This document shows positions 55,165 to 63,324 of a DNA stretch of 64,000 nucleotides, piece by piece. The notes beneath the pieces were generated by a model. It had not been told where the DNA came from, did no database searches, and worked only from the letters and a program-made list of their open reading frames with translations. Every line of letters starts with the position of its first letter. Positions within the stretch are counted from its first letter, which is position 1. Origin of the DNA: Paucibacter sp. B2R-40 (GTDB lineage Bacteria > Pseudomonadota > Gammaproteobacteria > Burkholderiales > Burkholderiaceae_C); NCBI RefSeq assembly GCF_025717555.1, contig NZ_JAJIRP010000015.1, forward strand, positions 37,645 through 101,644, in the 5' to 3' direction. Position numbers and translations under genes: made by a program.

Positions 55165-57243
55165 ATGCCCAGTCCCAGCAGTCCTCATGAGGAAAGCGGC
55201 ATTCCCGGCTTAGCGTCAATTCGCACGCTGGCCTTGGTCGGGCCGGCCGGCGCGGGCAAGACCAGTTTGCTAGAGGCCCTGCTGCTGCAGGCCGGCAGCA
55301 TCAATCAAGCCGGCAGCATTGAGCGCGGCACGACCGTCAGCGACTACGACCCGCTCGAGCGCAAGCTGCAACATTCACTGCATACCGCGCTGGTGCATAT
55401 GGCCCACGGCGGCCTGCGCATTCACGCGATCGACACGCCCGGCGCGGCCGACTTCATCGGCCAATCGCTGCCCGCCTTGGAGGCGGCAGACACGGCGGTG
55501 GTCGTCATCAACGCCCAAAACGGTATCGAGATGATGGCCTCCAAAATGCTGGAGACGGCTGCCCGGCGTGGCCTGTGCCGGCTGATCGTGATCAACAAGA
55601 TCGACGCGGCCGAGCTTGATTTGCCCGGCTTGCTGGCCCAATTGCGCGAAGTCTTCGGGCGTGAATGTCTGCCGCTCAATCTGCCCAGCGCCGGCGCCAG
55701 CCGGGTGCTGGACTGTTTCTACAACGTCACGGGCCAGACCGATTTTTCCTCGGTCGGGATTGCCCACCAGGCGCTGGTCGAGCAGGTGGTGGAAGTGGAC
55801 GCAGCTTTTGTGGAACGTTACTTGAACGAAGGCGATGTCGATCCGCGCGAGTTGCATGGGCCACTGGAGCAGGCACTGCGCGAGGGCCATTTGATCCCGG
55901 TCTGCTTCACCTCAGCACGCAGCGGGGCCGGCGTGGCCGAGTTGCTGGACGTGATTGAGCGCCTGCTGCCTAACCCGGCCGAAGGCAATCCACCGCAGTT
56001 TTTGCGCGCCATTGGCGCTGACACCGCCGAGCCCTTGCTGGCAAGACCTGAGCCCAGCGCGCATGTGCTGGCCCATGTCTTCAAGGTGGAGACCGACCCC
56101 TATTTGGGCAAGCTGGGCATTTTGCGGGTTCACCAAGGTACGCTGACGCGCAATAGCCAGCTCTTCGTGGGCCATAGCCGCAAGCCCTTTCGCGTCGGCC
56201 ACTTGTTCATGCTGCAGGGCAATAAGCACATCGAAGTGGAACAGGCCTTGCCGGGTGAACTGTGTGCGATTGCCAAGGTGGACGAGCTGCACTACGACGC
56301 TGTGCTGCACGATGCACCCGAGGACGAGCATATCTTTTTAACGCCGTTGGACTTCCCGGTGCCCGTGCATGGCCTGGCCATCAGCCCGGCCCGTCACGGT
56401 GATGAACAAAAGCTCTGGGAGTTGCTCAACCGACTGGTGGACGAAGACCCTTGCCTGAAAGTGGAGCACAGCGGCCAGACCAATGAGACCGTCGTCTACG
56501 GACTGGGAGAGTTGCACCTGCGTATATTGCTGGAGCGGCTGCGCGAAAGCTATAAATTCGAAGTCTTGACCCAAACGCCCAAGGTCGCCTACCGCGAAAC
56601 GATCTCGGCGGCCGCCGAGGGCCATTACCGCCACAAAAAGCAAAGCGGCGGGGCCGGCCAGTTCGGCGAAGTCTATTTGCGCGTCGAACCGCTGGCGCGC
56701 GGGGCTGGCTTTGAGTTTGTCGACGCGGTCAAGGGCGGCACCATCCCGGGCCAATACATGCCGGCGGTCGAGAAAGGCGTGCGCTCCGCGCTGGAAAGCG
56801 GTGTGGTGGCGGGCTACGCCTTGGTCGATCTGCGCGTGACCGTGTTTGACGGCAAGCATCACGCCGTCGACAGCAAGGAAATTGCCTTCGTCACCGCCGG
56901 CCGGCGCGCCTTGATCGCGGCTGTGCGCGAGGCGCGCCCGCTGGTGTTGGAACCGATGGTGCAAATCGAAATCAGCGCGCCCGCCGCGGCGACTGGCGAT
57001 ATCACCGGCGACCTTGCCGCGCGGCGGGGCCAGGTCAACGGCACCAGCACCGCGGTGCCCGGCACCATCATCGTGCAAGGGCTGGCGCCGCTGGCCGAGC
57101 TATCGAGCTACCAAACTCGCCTCAACGCCTTGACCAGCGGCCAAGGGCGTTACACCTTGCTGCTGTCGCACTATGACCCGGTGCCTCCCAACACGCAGTC
57201 GCAACTGATGGCGGCGCACAAGGCCAACGACGAAGTGGACTGA
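55165..57243 (+). CDS. Elongation factor G-like GTPase (EF-G paralogue)
   Basis: The 692-residue translational GTPase has G1 GPAGAGKT (25-32), G4 NKID (near 144) and all five EF-G domains to the end. The G3 motif reads DTPGA (near 90), so the His that activates water in EF-G is replaced by Ala. This places it with EF-G-like paralogues of uncertain role and not with the housekeeping FusA. The start at 55165 has AAGGAG seven bases before ATG; an 18-residue longer frame exists. It stands as a single gene and is followed by the DNA-binding-like gene. Confidence 0.9.
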   Translation: MPSPSSPHEESGIPGLASIRTLALVGPAGAGKTSLLEALLLQAGSINQAGSIERGTTVSDYDPLERKLQHSLHTALVHMAHGGLRIHAIDTPGAADFIGQSLPALEAADTAVVVINAQNGIEMMASKMLETAARRGLCRLIVINKIDAAELDLPGLLAQLREVFGRECLPLNLPSAGASRVLDCFYNVTGQTDFSSVGIAHQALVEQVVEVDAAFVERYLNEGDVDPRELHGPLEQALREGHLIPVCFTSARSGAGVAELLDVIERLLPNPAEGNPPQFLRAIGADTAEPLLARPEPSAHVLAHVFKVETDPYLGKLGILRVHQGTLTRNSQLFVGHSRKPFRVGHLFMLQGNKHIEVEQALPGELCAIAKVDELHYDAVLHDAPEDEHIFLTPLDFPVPVHGLAISPARHGDEQKLWELLNRLVDEDPCLKVEHSGQTNETVVYGLGELHLRILLERLRESYKFEVLTQTPKVAYRETISAAAEGHYRHKKQSGGAGQFGEVYLRVEPLARGAGFEFVDAVKGGTIPGQYMPAVEKGVRSALESGVVAGYALVDLRVTVFDGKHHAVDSKEIAFVTAGRRALIAAVREARPLVLEPMVQIEISAPAAATGDITGDLAARRGQVNGTSTAVPGTIIVQGLAPLAELSSYQTRLNALTSGQGRYTLLLSHYDPVPPNTQSQLMAAHKANDEVD

Positions 57244-57424
57244 CAGCAGGGCTGGCCCAGGCGGCCCCTTGATGATCAATCCTTTATCAATATCGCGCTC
57301 AGCAGCTTGGCTGGCGAACTCCGTTTCACTGTGAGTGAGAAACATTGAGCGGCTCAAAGCTGAGCAAGAGTCAGCATCTTTCGCGGCTGAATTGCGCTGC
57401 CGCAAGGGCTGCGAGCAACGAAGC

Positions 57425-57438
57425 TTTATCATACGCAA
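57425..57438 (+). promoter_or_regulatory. TTTATCAT box before the HTH gene
   Basis: TTTATCATACGCAA lies directly before the ATG at 57439. Related boxes are at 57283 (TTTATCAATATCGC) and in the palindrome at 58075-58114 (GTTTATCATTTGCAC). The placement suggests self-control by the gene product. Confidence 0.4.
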
Positions 57439-58035
57439 ATGTCATCCGCCCCTGTGGACGTCGCCCAAGTCCGATTGGACAACGCGATGCTCCTGTTCGA
57501 AGAGTTCGTTACCGCCGCCGTCAAACACCCCGATGCAGCCGCTTTGCGCGGGCTGGAGCGGCGTTTTGCCGAGCGCCTGCAGATTCAGCCCAGCTATTGG
57601 AGCCAGATCAAGAGCCGCTCGCGGCAAATTGGCGAGCGCTTGGCGCGGCAGTTCGAACAGCTGTTCCACAAGCCCGCCGGCTGGATGGACCGGCCGCAGC
57701 ACAGCAAGGCAGCAGCAGCGCCGGTGCAGGACAGCAACCCTAGCGTCCCGCAAGATGATGACGAGCGCTTTATCGTCGGCTTGGTGCTGACCTATTACCG
57801 TCGCCATCCGCAGCGTGCACGTACGCGCCTGTTGGATCTGCTCGGTGAGGTGTTGACACCGCCGCCGGCCACGCCGCTTGCCTCCACACCTCGGTCGACG
57901 CCGGCGGCGGCCGCGCAACTCCCAGCGGCAAGGCCTAGCCCGGCGGCGGCTTCCGCGCAGGGAGGTGCCGCGGAACTGGACGAGTGGCGGCGTATCCAGC
58001 AAGGCATCGCGCCGCTGAAACCCAAGAAGCGCTGA
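57439..58035 (+). CDS. Putative XRE-like DNA-binding protein with Pro/Ala-rich tail
   Basis: The 198-residue product has residues 10-85 that look like a lambda-repressor-type HTH: LERRFAERLQIQPSYWSQIKS, then RQIGERLARQFEQLFHKPAGWMD, the latter typical of XRE proteins. A second helical part (90-135: DDERFIVGLVLTYYRRHPQRARTRLLDLLGEVL in parts) is followed by a low-complexity Pro/Ala linker and a basic end. No partner is coupled. Three TTTATCA boxes lie around the gene, one touching its start codon and two forming a palindrome after its stop, consistent with autoregulation and control of the downstream small genes. Confidence 0.7.
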   Translation: MSSAPVDVAQVRLDNAMLLFEEFVTAAVKHPDAAALRGLERRFAERLQIQPSYWSQIKSRSRQIGERLARQFEQLFHKPAGWMDRPQHSKAAAAPVQDSNPSVPQDDDERFIVGLVLTYYRRHPQRARTRLLDLLGEVLTPPPATPLASTPRSTPAAAAQLPAARPSPAAASAQGGAAELDEWRRIQQGIAPLKPKKR

Positions 58036-58438
58036 ACTTCCCCCCTAGTTTCATAATCAAAAAAGATACAAAACACTTGCGCAAGATAAACAATCGTTTA
58101 TCATTTGCACAAGTCGCGGCGTTATGCGTTGCGGCGATGAGCAACCCAACAACGCCCAACTCAACCCTTTAACGGGCGCACCCCGCCCCACTGACGCTTC
58201 AAGCGCTCAGCAAGGCCGGCCCTGCACCCAAGCCACTCGGCCCCGCCGACAACTTCGCCAGCCGCAGCCCATTGCTCGATCAGCAGCACCGATCGGGGAG
58301 CCGCTGCATTTTCCAAAGCTGCCCAGAGCGACGCTCAGCGGCTTGCCTTCAGCGATTGATTTATGCCGCAGCGGCCCAGCAGCGCCGCCGCATGCCCGAA
58401 AAATTTTTTGCGAGTTCACTCGCGAAGGAAGATTGCAT
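58036..58438. other. 403-base non-coding region after the HTH gene
   Basis: It opens with CCCCCCTAGTTT (58041-58052) and an A-rich stretch, then the palindrome at 58075-58114. The middle (58124-58438) is an open frame on the plus strand but encodes only Pro/Ala/Arg/Gln-rich sequence and is probably not translated. Near its end A5T6 is followed by GCGAGT-TC-ACTCGC (58410-58423), a small hairpin 7 bases before the GAAGGAA ribosome site. Confidence 0.55.
58075..58114. promoter_or_regulatory. Long imperfect palindrome with TTTATC core
   Basis: The core GATAAAC-AATC-GTTTATC (58085-58102) is perfect. Outside it, ACTTGCGCAA and the reverse complement of TTGCACAAGT match at 9 of 10 positions, with two extra bases on the right. 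It is a strong candidate site for a dimeric or tetrameric regulator and contains the box also seen upstream of 57439. Confidence 0.55.
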
Positions 58439-58633
58439 ATGACCCAGTTCACCAGCCCCCGCCCGCTCAACTTGAAGCTGCGCAAACCGCGCAATCCGCT
58501 GGTTGCCCATGCGCTGATGCGCCAGGCCGGCAAGCACGGCCACTTCAACACCGGCAGCAGCCAGCGCCAAACAGCGCGCCGCGAATTGCACAAACAAACC
58601 CTGGAAATGACGCTGCCAGACAGCAGCGCCTGA
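58439..58633 (+). CDS. Small basic protein, 64 residues
   Basis: It starts with ATG at 58439 behind GAAGGAA and encodes MTQFTSPRPLNLKLRKPRNP followed by a His/Arg/Gln-rich helix and an acidic end. It is strongly basic, soluble and without Cys. The N-terminal composition and good ribosome site support a real gene. The frame continues upstream but there it is low-complexity. I do not recognise a family. It is followed after 39 bases by another small gene, likely on the same transcript. Confidence 0.65.
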   Translation: MTQFTSPRPLNLKLRKPRNPLVAHALMRQAGKHGHFNTGSSQRQTARRELHKQTLEMTLPDSSA

Positions 58634-58672
58634 ACCGATCGGCCCCGATTCGGGCCGACAAGGAGACACATC

Positions 58673-58933
58673 ATGAGATTGACAGAATTGCGCGGCCCCG
58701 ACGCAAGCGCGGCCGACTACGAATGGACTCACGAGGCCTGGCGATTGCGCCTGGCCCTTGCACTGCGCTGTGGCAGTGCCTTGCTGGCCCGTTTGGCCCA
58801 GCGCTTGACGCCGCAGCGGCGTAAGCAGCGCAAGCCCGAGTTGGAGTTCTACGCCGAGGCCGGCGCCCCCGAGGGTGCTTTGTATGCCGACGGTCGCCGC
58901 ATTGGCACTTTGTCGGGCATCACCCGGCTATAA
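58673..58933 (+). CDS. Small helical protein, 86 residues
   Basis: AAGGAGA lies before the ATG. The product begins MRLTELRGPDASAADYEW, has a hydrophobic amphipathic segment (LRLALALRCGSALLARLAQRL), a basic patch (PQRRKQRKPEL) and a compact end with GALYADGRRIGTLSGI. It could associate with a membrane or with RNA. Family unknown. It shares a direction and probably a transcript with the preceding 64-residue gene; a strong terminator closes the unit. Confidence 0.68.
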   Translation: MRLTELRGPDASAADYEWTHEAWRLRLALALRCGSALLARLAQRLTPQRRKQRKPELEFYAEAGAPEGALYADGRRIGTLSGITRL

Positions 58934-58943
58934 AGCCCGCAAT

Positions 58944-58987
58944 ACCGGCCCAGACGACTTGAAACCAGTTGTCTGGGTCGGTGTTTT
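58944..58987 (+). terminator. Strong Rho-independent terminator after the small-protein pair
   Basis: A 16-bp stem with two G-U pairs (58944-58959 with 58967-58982) is closed by a TGAAACC-type loop and followed by GTTTT. Confidence 0.88.
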
Positions 58988-59076
58988 GCCACGGCAAGCC
59001 CGCTCTTTTCGCCTCTTTTCTGGGCACCGGACAGAAATAGACGCTATACGATCAGGCATCACTCCAGCAAGTAGCC

Positions 59077-59919
59077 ATGCCCGCGACCACACCCCTCTCC
59101 GCCCTGCGCCAAGCCCCGCCGGACTTGGCCGCTTGGACGGCCTTGTTCTGCAATGCCGAAATCCCGGTACTGGCCGAGACGGCCGAGTCGCTGGAGCTCT
59201 TGCGCAGCAATGAAGACGCGGTTGACGCCAACAGTTTGGGCGAGATGATCGCCACCGACCCTTTGATGACGCTGAAGGTTTTGGCCTACGCCGCCAGCCA
59301 TCGCTCCAGCCGCTTGCTGACCGACGCCGAAACCGTCACCGCTGCCTTGGTCTTGATGGGCATCACGCCCTTCTTCCGTGAGTTCGGCCCGCAGCCGACC
59401 GTGGAGGACAGGCTGGCTGCTCAACCTCATGCCTTAGACGGGCTCCAGCGCGTCTTGCACCGTGCCGAGCGGGCAGCACGCTACGCGCTGTGCTTCGCCA
59501 TCCATAGACGCGACCCGGATGCGGCTGTCATCCACAGTGCCGCTCTACTGCACGACTTCGCTGAAATGCTGCTCTGGGTCAATGCGCCGGAACTGGCTCA
59601 GCAGATCCGGGACAAGCAAACCGCCGACCGTCATTTGCGCAGCTCGGCCGTGCAACGCGAGGTCTTGCACATTGAATTGAGCGATCTGGAGCAGGCGCTG
59701 ATGCAGGCCTGGCACCTGCCGGAACTGCTGCAGCACATCACCAATGACAAACGCGCCAATGACCCGCAAGTGCAATGTGTCAAATTGGCGATTCGGCTCG
59801 CGCGCCACACCGCCGACGACTGGGATGACGAGGCCGTACCCGATGATTTGCTGGACATCGCCAAGCTGCTCAACCTGAGCCAAGAGGCGACGCTCAAACT
59901 TCTGCACGAGTTTGACTGA
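59077..59919 (+). CDS. HDOD domain protein
   Basis: The 280-residue protein has an HDOD fold: PDLAAWTALFCNAEIPVLAETAESLELL, SLGEMIATDPLMTLKVLAYAAS and a helix with HSAALLHDFAEMLL. HDOD proteins lack full HD catalytic sets and act as signalling scaffolds, often linked to c-di-GMP or motility. No second domain is present. It is followed 13 bases later by the methyltransferase gene and may share its message. Confidence 0.85.
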   Translation: MPATTPLSALRQAPPDLAAWTALFCNAEIPVLAETAESLELLRSNEDAVDANSLGEMIATDPLMTLKVLAYAASHRSSRLLTDAETVTAALVLMGITPFFREFGPQPTVEDRLAAQPHALDGLQRVLHRAERAARYALCFAIHRRDPDAAVIHSAALLHDFAEMLLWVNAPELAQQIRDKQTADRHLRSSAVQREVLHIELSDLEQALMQAWHLPELLQHITNDKRANDPQVQCVKLAIRLARHTADDWDDEAVPDDLLDIAKLLNLSQEATLKLLHEFD

Positions 59920-59932
59920 GTGAGCGCCTGAG

Positions 59933-60550
59933 ATGGCCGGGCCGACCCAAGATTTCTGGCAGCAACGCTTCGTCAGCGGACAAATCCCTTGGGACCGAGG
60001 TGAAGCGCATCCACAGCTCCGCCAGTGGCTTGAACAAGGTTTGATCGCAGCGGGGCTCGAGCTCGTGGTGCCAGGCTGCGGCCGCGGCCATGAACTGCTG
60101 CTCCTCGCCAAGGCTGGCGTTCGGGTGCGAGGGCTTGACTATTCACCGGCTGCAGTTGCCTTGGCCCGCACACAACTCGCGACAGAGGGTGCGAGTGATT
60201 TGGCCCAAGTGGAAGAGGCCGATGTCCTGCTCTGGCAGTCCAGTGAAGCGCTGGACGCCGTCTATGAGCAGACCTGCTTGTGCGCCTTGCACCCCGACCA
60301 CTGGCGCCGATATGCCGACCAGCTACACGCATGGATCAAACCGGGCGGCCGACTGTTTGCGCTGCTGATGCAGGCCCGGCGCGACAGCGCGGCCTTAGGT
60401 AGCGTAGAAGGGCCACCCTACCATTGCGACATTCAAGCCGTGCGGGCCTTGTTCCCAGCCGAGCGCTGGGACTGGCCGACTCCGCCCTACCCTGCACATG
60501 GGCATGCCCAAGGCTGGTCGGAATTGGCTGTGGTGCTGGTTCGGCGTTGA
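59933..60550 (+). CDS. TPMT-family SAM methyltransferase
   Basis: The 205-residue enzyme resembles bacterial thiopurine S-methyltransferase: FWQQRFVSGQIPWDRGEAHPQL, SAM loop LVVPGCGRGHELLLLAKAG, and later WSELAVVLVRR. TPMT-type enzymes methylate thiols or selenium/tellurium compounds; the substrate here is unknown. The ATG is 13 bases after the HDOD stop. It converges with the Lrp-type gene. Confidence 0.9.
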   Translation: MAGPTQDFWQQRFVSGQIPWDRGEAHPQLRQWLEQGLIAAGLELVVPGCGRGHELLLLAKAGVRVRGLDYSPAAVALARTQLATEGASDLAQVEEADVLLWQSSEALDAVYEQTCLCALHPDHWRRYADQLHAWIKPGGRLFALLMQARRDSAALGSVEGPPYHCDIQAVRALFPAERWDWPTPPYPAHGHAQGWSELAVVLVRR

Positions 60551-60566
60551 AGTGGTGTGCCGAGCG

Positions 60567-61052
60567 CTAAACCGGCACGGCCGTGGTGTTCTTCAGCCGG
60601 TCCAGCACGAAACTCGTTTTGCAATCCTGCACGCTCGGGTGTTTGAGCAGCGTTTCGGTAATGAACCGGGCGTAATGCGCCATGTCCTGCACCAGCACGC
60701 GCAGTAAATAGTCCATATCGCCGGTCAGCGCCGCACATTCCACCACCTCAGGCCAGGCCTGCACAGCTACCCGGAATAGCTCCATTGGATTGCGCTGGTG
60801 GCTTTCGGTGTGCTTTTCAAGCCGCACATTGATGTAGGCGGTCAACCCCAGCCCAACCTTCTCGGGCGGCACCAGGGCCACATAAGCCGCAATCGCACCC
60901 GACTCCTCAAGGCGTCTTACGCGCCGCAACACCGCTGACGCAGACAAGCTGACCTGCGCCGCCAAGGCGTCATAGGTCACGCGGCCGTCGATCTGCAACG
61001 CCCTCAAAATGCGTCTATCAATCGTATCGAGCTGTGCATCAATTCCCATCAT
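60567..61052 (-). CDS. Lrp/AsnC-family transcriptional regulator
   Basis: The 161-residue product has an N-terminal HTH (LDTIDRRILRALQIDGRVTYDALA, then SASAVLRRVRRLEESGAI) and a RAM ligand domain (ECAALTGDMDYLLRVLVQDM). Two adjacent ATGs (61052, 61049) are equally possible. It diverges from hpd, and three CGCAGGA-type palindromes lie between, which suggests control of tyrosine degradation by an amino acid or keto acid. Confidence 0.93.
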   Translation of the reverse strand: MMGIDAQLDTIDRRILRALQIDGRVTYDALAAQVSLSASAVLRRVRRLEESGAIAAYVALVPPEKVGLGLTAYINVRLEKHTESHQRNPMELFRVAVQAWPEVVECAALTGDMDYLLRVLVQDMAHYARFITETLLKHPSVQDCKTSFVLDRLKNTTAVPV

Positions 61053-61061
61053 TGAAATTCT

Positions 61062-61117
61062 CGCAGGAATCCTGCGCGTGCGCACAAGCTTGCGCCAGAG
61101 TTCGCATGAATCCTGCG
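61062..61117. promoter_or_regulatory. Phased palindromes between the Lrp-type gene and hpd
   Basis: CGCAGGAATCCTGCG (61062-61076) is a 7-bp inverted repeat around one base. CGCATGAATCCTGCG (61103-61117) is the same with one mismatch, 41 bases away (about four helical turns). GCGCACAAGCTTGCGC (61080-61095) between them is a weaker palindrome. This layout fits an Lrp octamer or dimer array. Confidence 0.65.
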
Positions 61118-61172
61118 CCTCAAACAACCTAAAGTCTTGACCCATCGCAAGACTCTTTTTTGGAGACAAGAT

Positions 61173-62303
61173 ATGGCATTCACTCCCTGGGAAAACCCAA
61201 TGGGCACCGCTGGCTTCGAGTTCATTGAATTCGCTGCCCCCGATCCGGCCGAACTCGGCAAGCTGTTCCTGACCATGGGCTTCACCGCCGTGGCCAAGCA
61301 CCGCCACAAAAACGTCACCCTGTATCGCCAAGGCGGCGTCAACTTCCTGATCAATGCCGAACTTGACTCCTTCGCCCAGCGCTTTGCGCGCTTGCACGGC
61401 CCGTCGATCTGCGCGATTGGCTTTCGCGTCCACGACGCCGCGCACGCCTACCAACGAGCCTTGGAATTGGGCGCCTGGGGCTTTGACAACAAGGCCGGCC
61501 CGATGGAGCTCAACATCCCGGCCATCAAGGGCATCGGCGATTCGTTGATCTATTTTGTCGACCGCTGGCAAGGCAAGAACGGTGCTGCTGCCGGCGACAT
61601 CGGCAATATCAGCATTTACGACGTCGACTTCGTACCCTTGCTGGATGCGCAGGGTTTGCCGGTTCCGTCCAACCCGGTCGGCTTGGGTCTGACGTATATC
61701 GACCACCTGACACATAACGTCTTCCGTGGTCGCATGAAGGAGTGGGCTGATTTTTATGAGCGCTTCTTCAACTTCCGTGAAGTGCGCTACTTCGACATCG
61801 AAGGCAAGCTGACCGGCCTCAAGAGCAAGGCCATGACCAGTCCCTGCGGCAACATCCGCATCCCAATCAACGAAAGCAGCGACGACAAGAGTCAAATCGC
61901 CGAATACCTGGACATCTACCATGGCGAAGGCATCCAGCACGTGGCCATGGGCACCGACGACGTGTACAAAACCGTCGAGCGCATGCGCAATTCCGGTGTC
62001 GACTTCCAAGACACCATCAACACCTATTTCGACTTGATCGACAAGCGTCTGCCCGGCCATGGCGAGAACGTTGAAGAGCTGCGCCGTCTGCGCATCTTGA
62101 TCGACGGCGCCGCCCATCTGGATGCACCGAACGAATTGCTGTTGCAGATCTTTACCAAGGAAGTGATTGGTCCGATCTTCTTTGAGATCATCCAACGCAA
62201 AGGCAATGAAGGCTTTGGCGAAGGCAACTTCAAGGCGCTGTTTGAGAGCATCGAGCTCGATCAAATCCGCCGTGGCGTTTTGAAGGACGAATCCGCCGCC
62301 TAA
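61173..62303 (+). CDS. hppD: 4-hydroxyphenylpyruvate dioxygenase
   Basis: The 376-residue iron enzyme makes homogentisate from 4-hydroxyphenylpyruvate in tyrosine breakdown. It has two glyoxalase-like halves and metal ligands in HLTHNVFRG (His near 178), HVAMGTDDV (His near 256) and FFEIIQRKG (Glu near 338). The product-specific C-terminal helix (FGEGNFKALFESIELDQ) is intact. GGAG seven bases before ATG sets the start at 61173. It diverges from the Lrp-type gene. The homogentisate dioxygenase gene is not in the window. Confidence 0.96.
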   Translation: MAFTPWENPMGTAGFEFIEFAAPDPAELGKLFLTMGFTAVAKHRHKNVTLYRQGGVNFLINAELDSFAQRFARLHGPSICAIGFRVHDAAHAYQRALELGAWGFDNKAGPMELNIPAIKGIGDSLIYFVDRWQGKNGAAAGDIGNISIYDVDFVPLLDAQGLPVPSNPVGLGLTYIDHLTHNVFRGRMKEWADFYERFFNFREVRYFDIEGKLTGLKSKAMTSPCGNIRIPINESSDDKSQIAEYLDIYHGEGIQHVAMGTDDVYKTVERMRNSGVDFQDTINTYFDLIDKRLPGHGENVEELRRLRILIDGAAHLDAPNELLLQIFTKEVIGPIFFEIIQRKGNEGFGEGNFKALFESIELDQIRRGVLKDESAA

Positions 62304-62342
62304 AACACGGCCGGTAGACCGACCAAATACAGTAGAAAGAGG

Positions 62343-62379
62343 GAGCCCTGAAGCAAAACGGTTTCAGGGCTCTTCTTTT
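62343..62379 (+). terminator. Rho-independent terminator of hppD
   Basis: GAGCCCTGAA (62343-62352) pairs with TTCAGGGCTC (62363-62372), followed by TTCTTTT. The stop codon of the convergent lipase-like gene (62364-62366) lies inside the right arm. Confidence 0.88.
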
Positions 62380-63272
62380 GCCAATCGTTGCTGCAAATCT
62401 GCAAATATTCGAGCATCAAACAGCATGGACAAATGACCGCAGCCGGCCACTTCGATCGCCCGACCGCCGGGCAGTACAGCGGTCAAGGCTGGACAAACGA
62501 CCTGATCAAAATAGCTGAAGTAACAAGTGAACAGCGCGGCCAGCTCTGGCTTCTCGTCCCGCGCGAGAGCGCCGAGCCATTCACTGCCGCACCGCATTTG
62601 CCTTGCATTGACTGCAGGCGAGAACCGCGCCATCAAGGTACCGGCATGCGGTGACCCCAAAGTCATGACACTTGCCACCCGGGTCGGGCCATGCGTCGAA
62701 ACTCCATACCTGCGCAGCCATGCGCGCACGGCCAAGCCGCCCATACTGTGCGCCACGATGACCGGCGGTAAACCGCCCATGCGCGTCAAAGCTTGTACGC
62801 TCGCCTCAATCTGTTCGACATACGCGTCTATAGACCCAAAAGCTGGTTCCATGGTCAAAGCCACTGATGGCGTCCCCTGCCCGCGTAAACGTTTCATCCA
62901 AGGATTCCACAGACCTCGATTGCAAGTGAATCCGTGTACCAGCAACACGCCGCGTTCGGAGGATGAGGCTGGCAAGTAATCTGGCCAACGATTCTCCGCA
63001 AAAGGTTGTTGCCAAGAAAAGACTTGTTCGCAACTCAGCCACTCACGCAAACTGGCACTCGCCAGCTGAAGGGGGCGAAATTTACCCTCGCGACCATTGA
63101 TTCGCGAAATGGCAGCAAAGCTCAAAAAAATTGGTAACCCGCCGGACCCAAAGACGAACGCGACCAGCAAGAAGCCTGCCGTTAGATTGCCACTGCGCCC
63201 AGCCCAGAGCAGAGCAAGCGCGCACAGCAAAATCTTCATGGCAATCAAGCCGCGTTGGATCCAAGCGTTCAT
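62364..63272 (-). CDS. Membrane-anchored alpha/beta hydrolase (lipase-like)
   Basis: The 302-residue protein has two hydrophobic N-terminal stretches (ILLCALALLWA and LTAGFLLVAFVFGSGGLPIFLSF), then an alpha/beta-hydrolase domain. The oxyanion segment is LLVHGFTCNRGLW and the nucleophile elbow AHSMGG (Ser near 175). GSPHAGT follows, and the catalytic His is in GCGHLSML. This fits triacylglycerol lipase/esterase-like proteins of proteobacteria. Substrate is unknown. The start is uncertain: 63272 fits the hydrophobic N-terminus, but the frame is open to 63326. It diverges from the truncated gene at the right edge. Confidence 0.82.
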   Translation of the reverse strand: MNAWIQRGLIAMKILLCALALLWAGRSGNLTAGFLLVAFVFGSGGLPIFLSFAAISRINGREGKFRPLQLASASLREWLSCEQVFSWQQPFAENRWPDYLPASSSERGVLLVHGFTCNRGLWNPWMKRLRGQGTPSVALTMEPAFGSIDAYVEQIEASVQALTRMGGLPPVIVAHSMGGLAVRAWLRRYGVSTHGPTRVASVMTLGSPHAGTLMARFSPAVNARQMRCGSEWLGALARDEKPELAALFTCYFSYFDQVVCPALTAVLPGGRAIEVAGCGHLSMLFDARIFADLQQRLAKEEP

Positions 63273-63324
63273 CAACTCAGTGTAGTGGCAGCACAATGAA
63301 GGCATTGACACCAAACTACATGTC

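Noticed and set aside
61137..61142. TTGACC as a -35 box for hppD
   Set aside because: The matching -10 would fall on the ribosome site, leaving no room for a leader. The real promoter is probably further upstream near the palindromes.
60567..62264. Lrp-type reading frame extended to 565 residues
   Set aside because: The extra N-terminal part is the antisense of hppD. The Lrp family starts at 61052.
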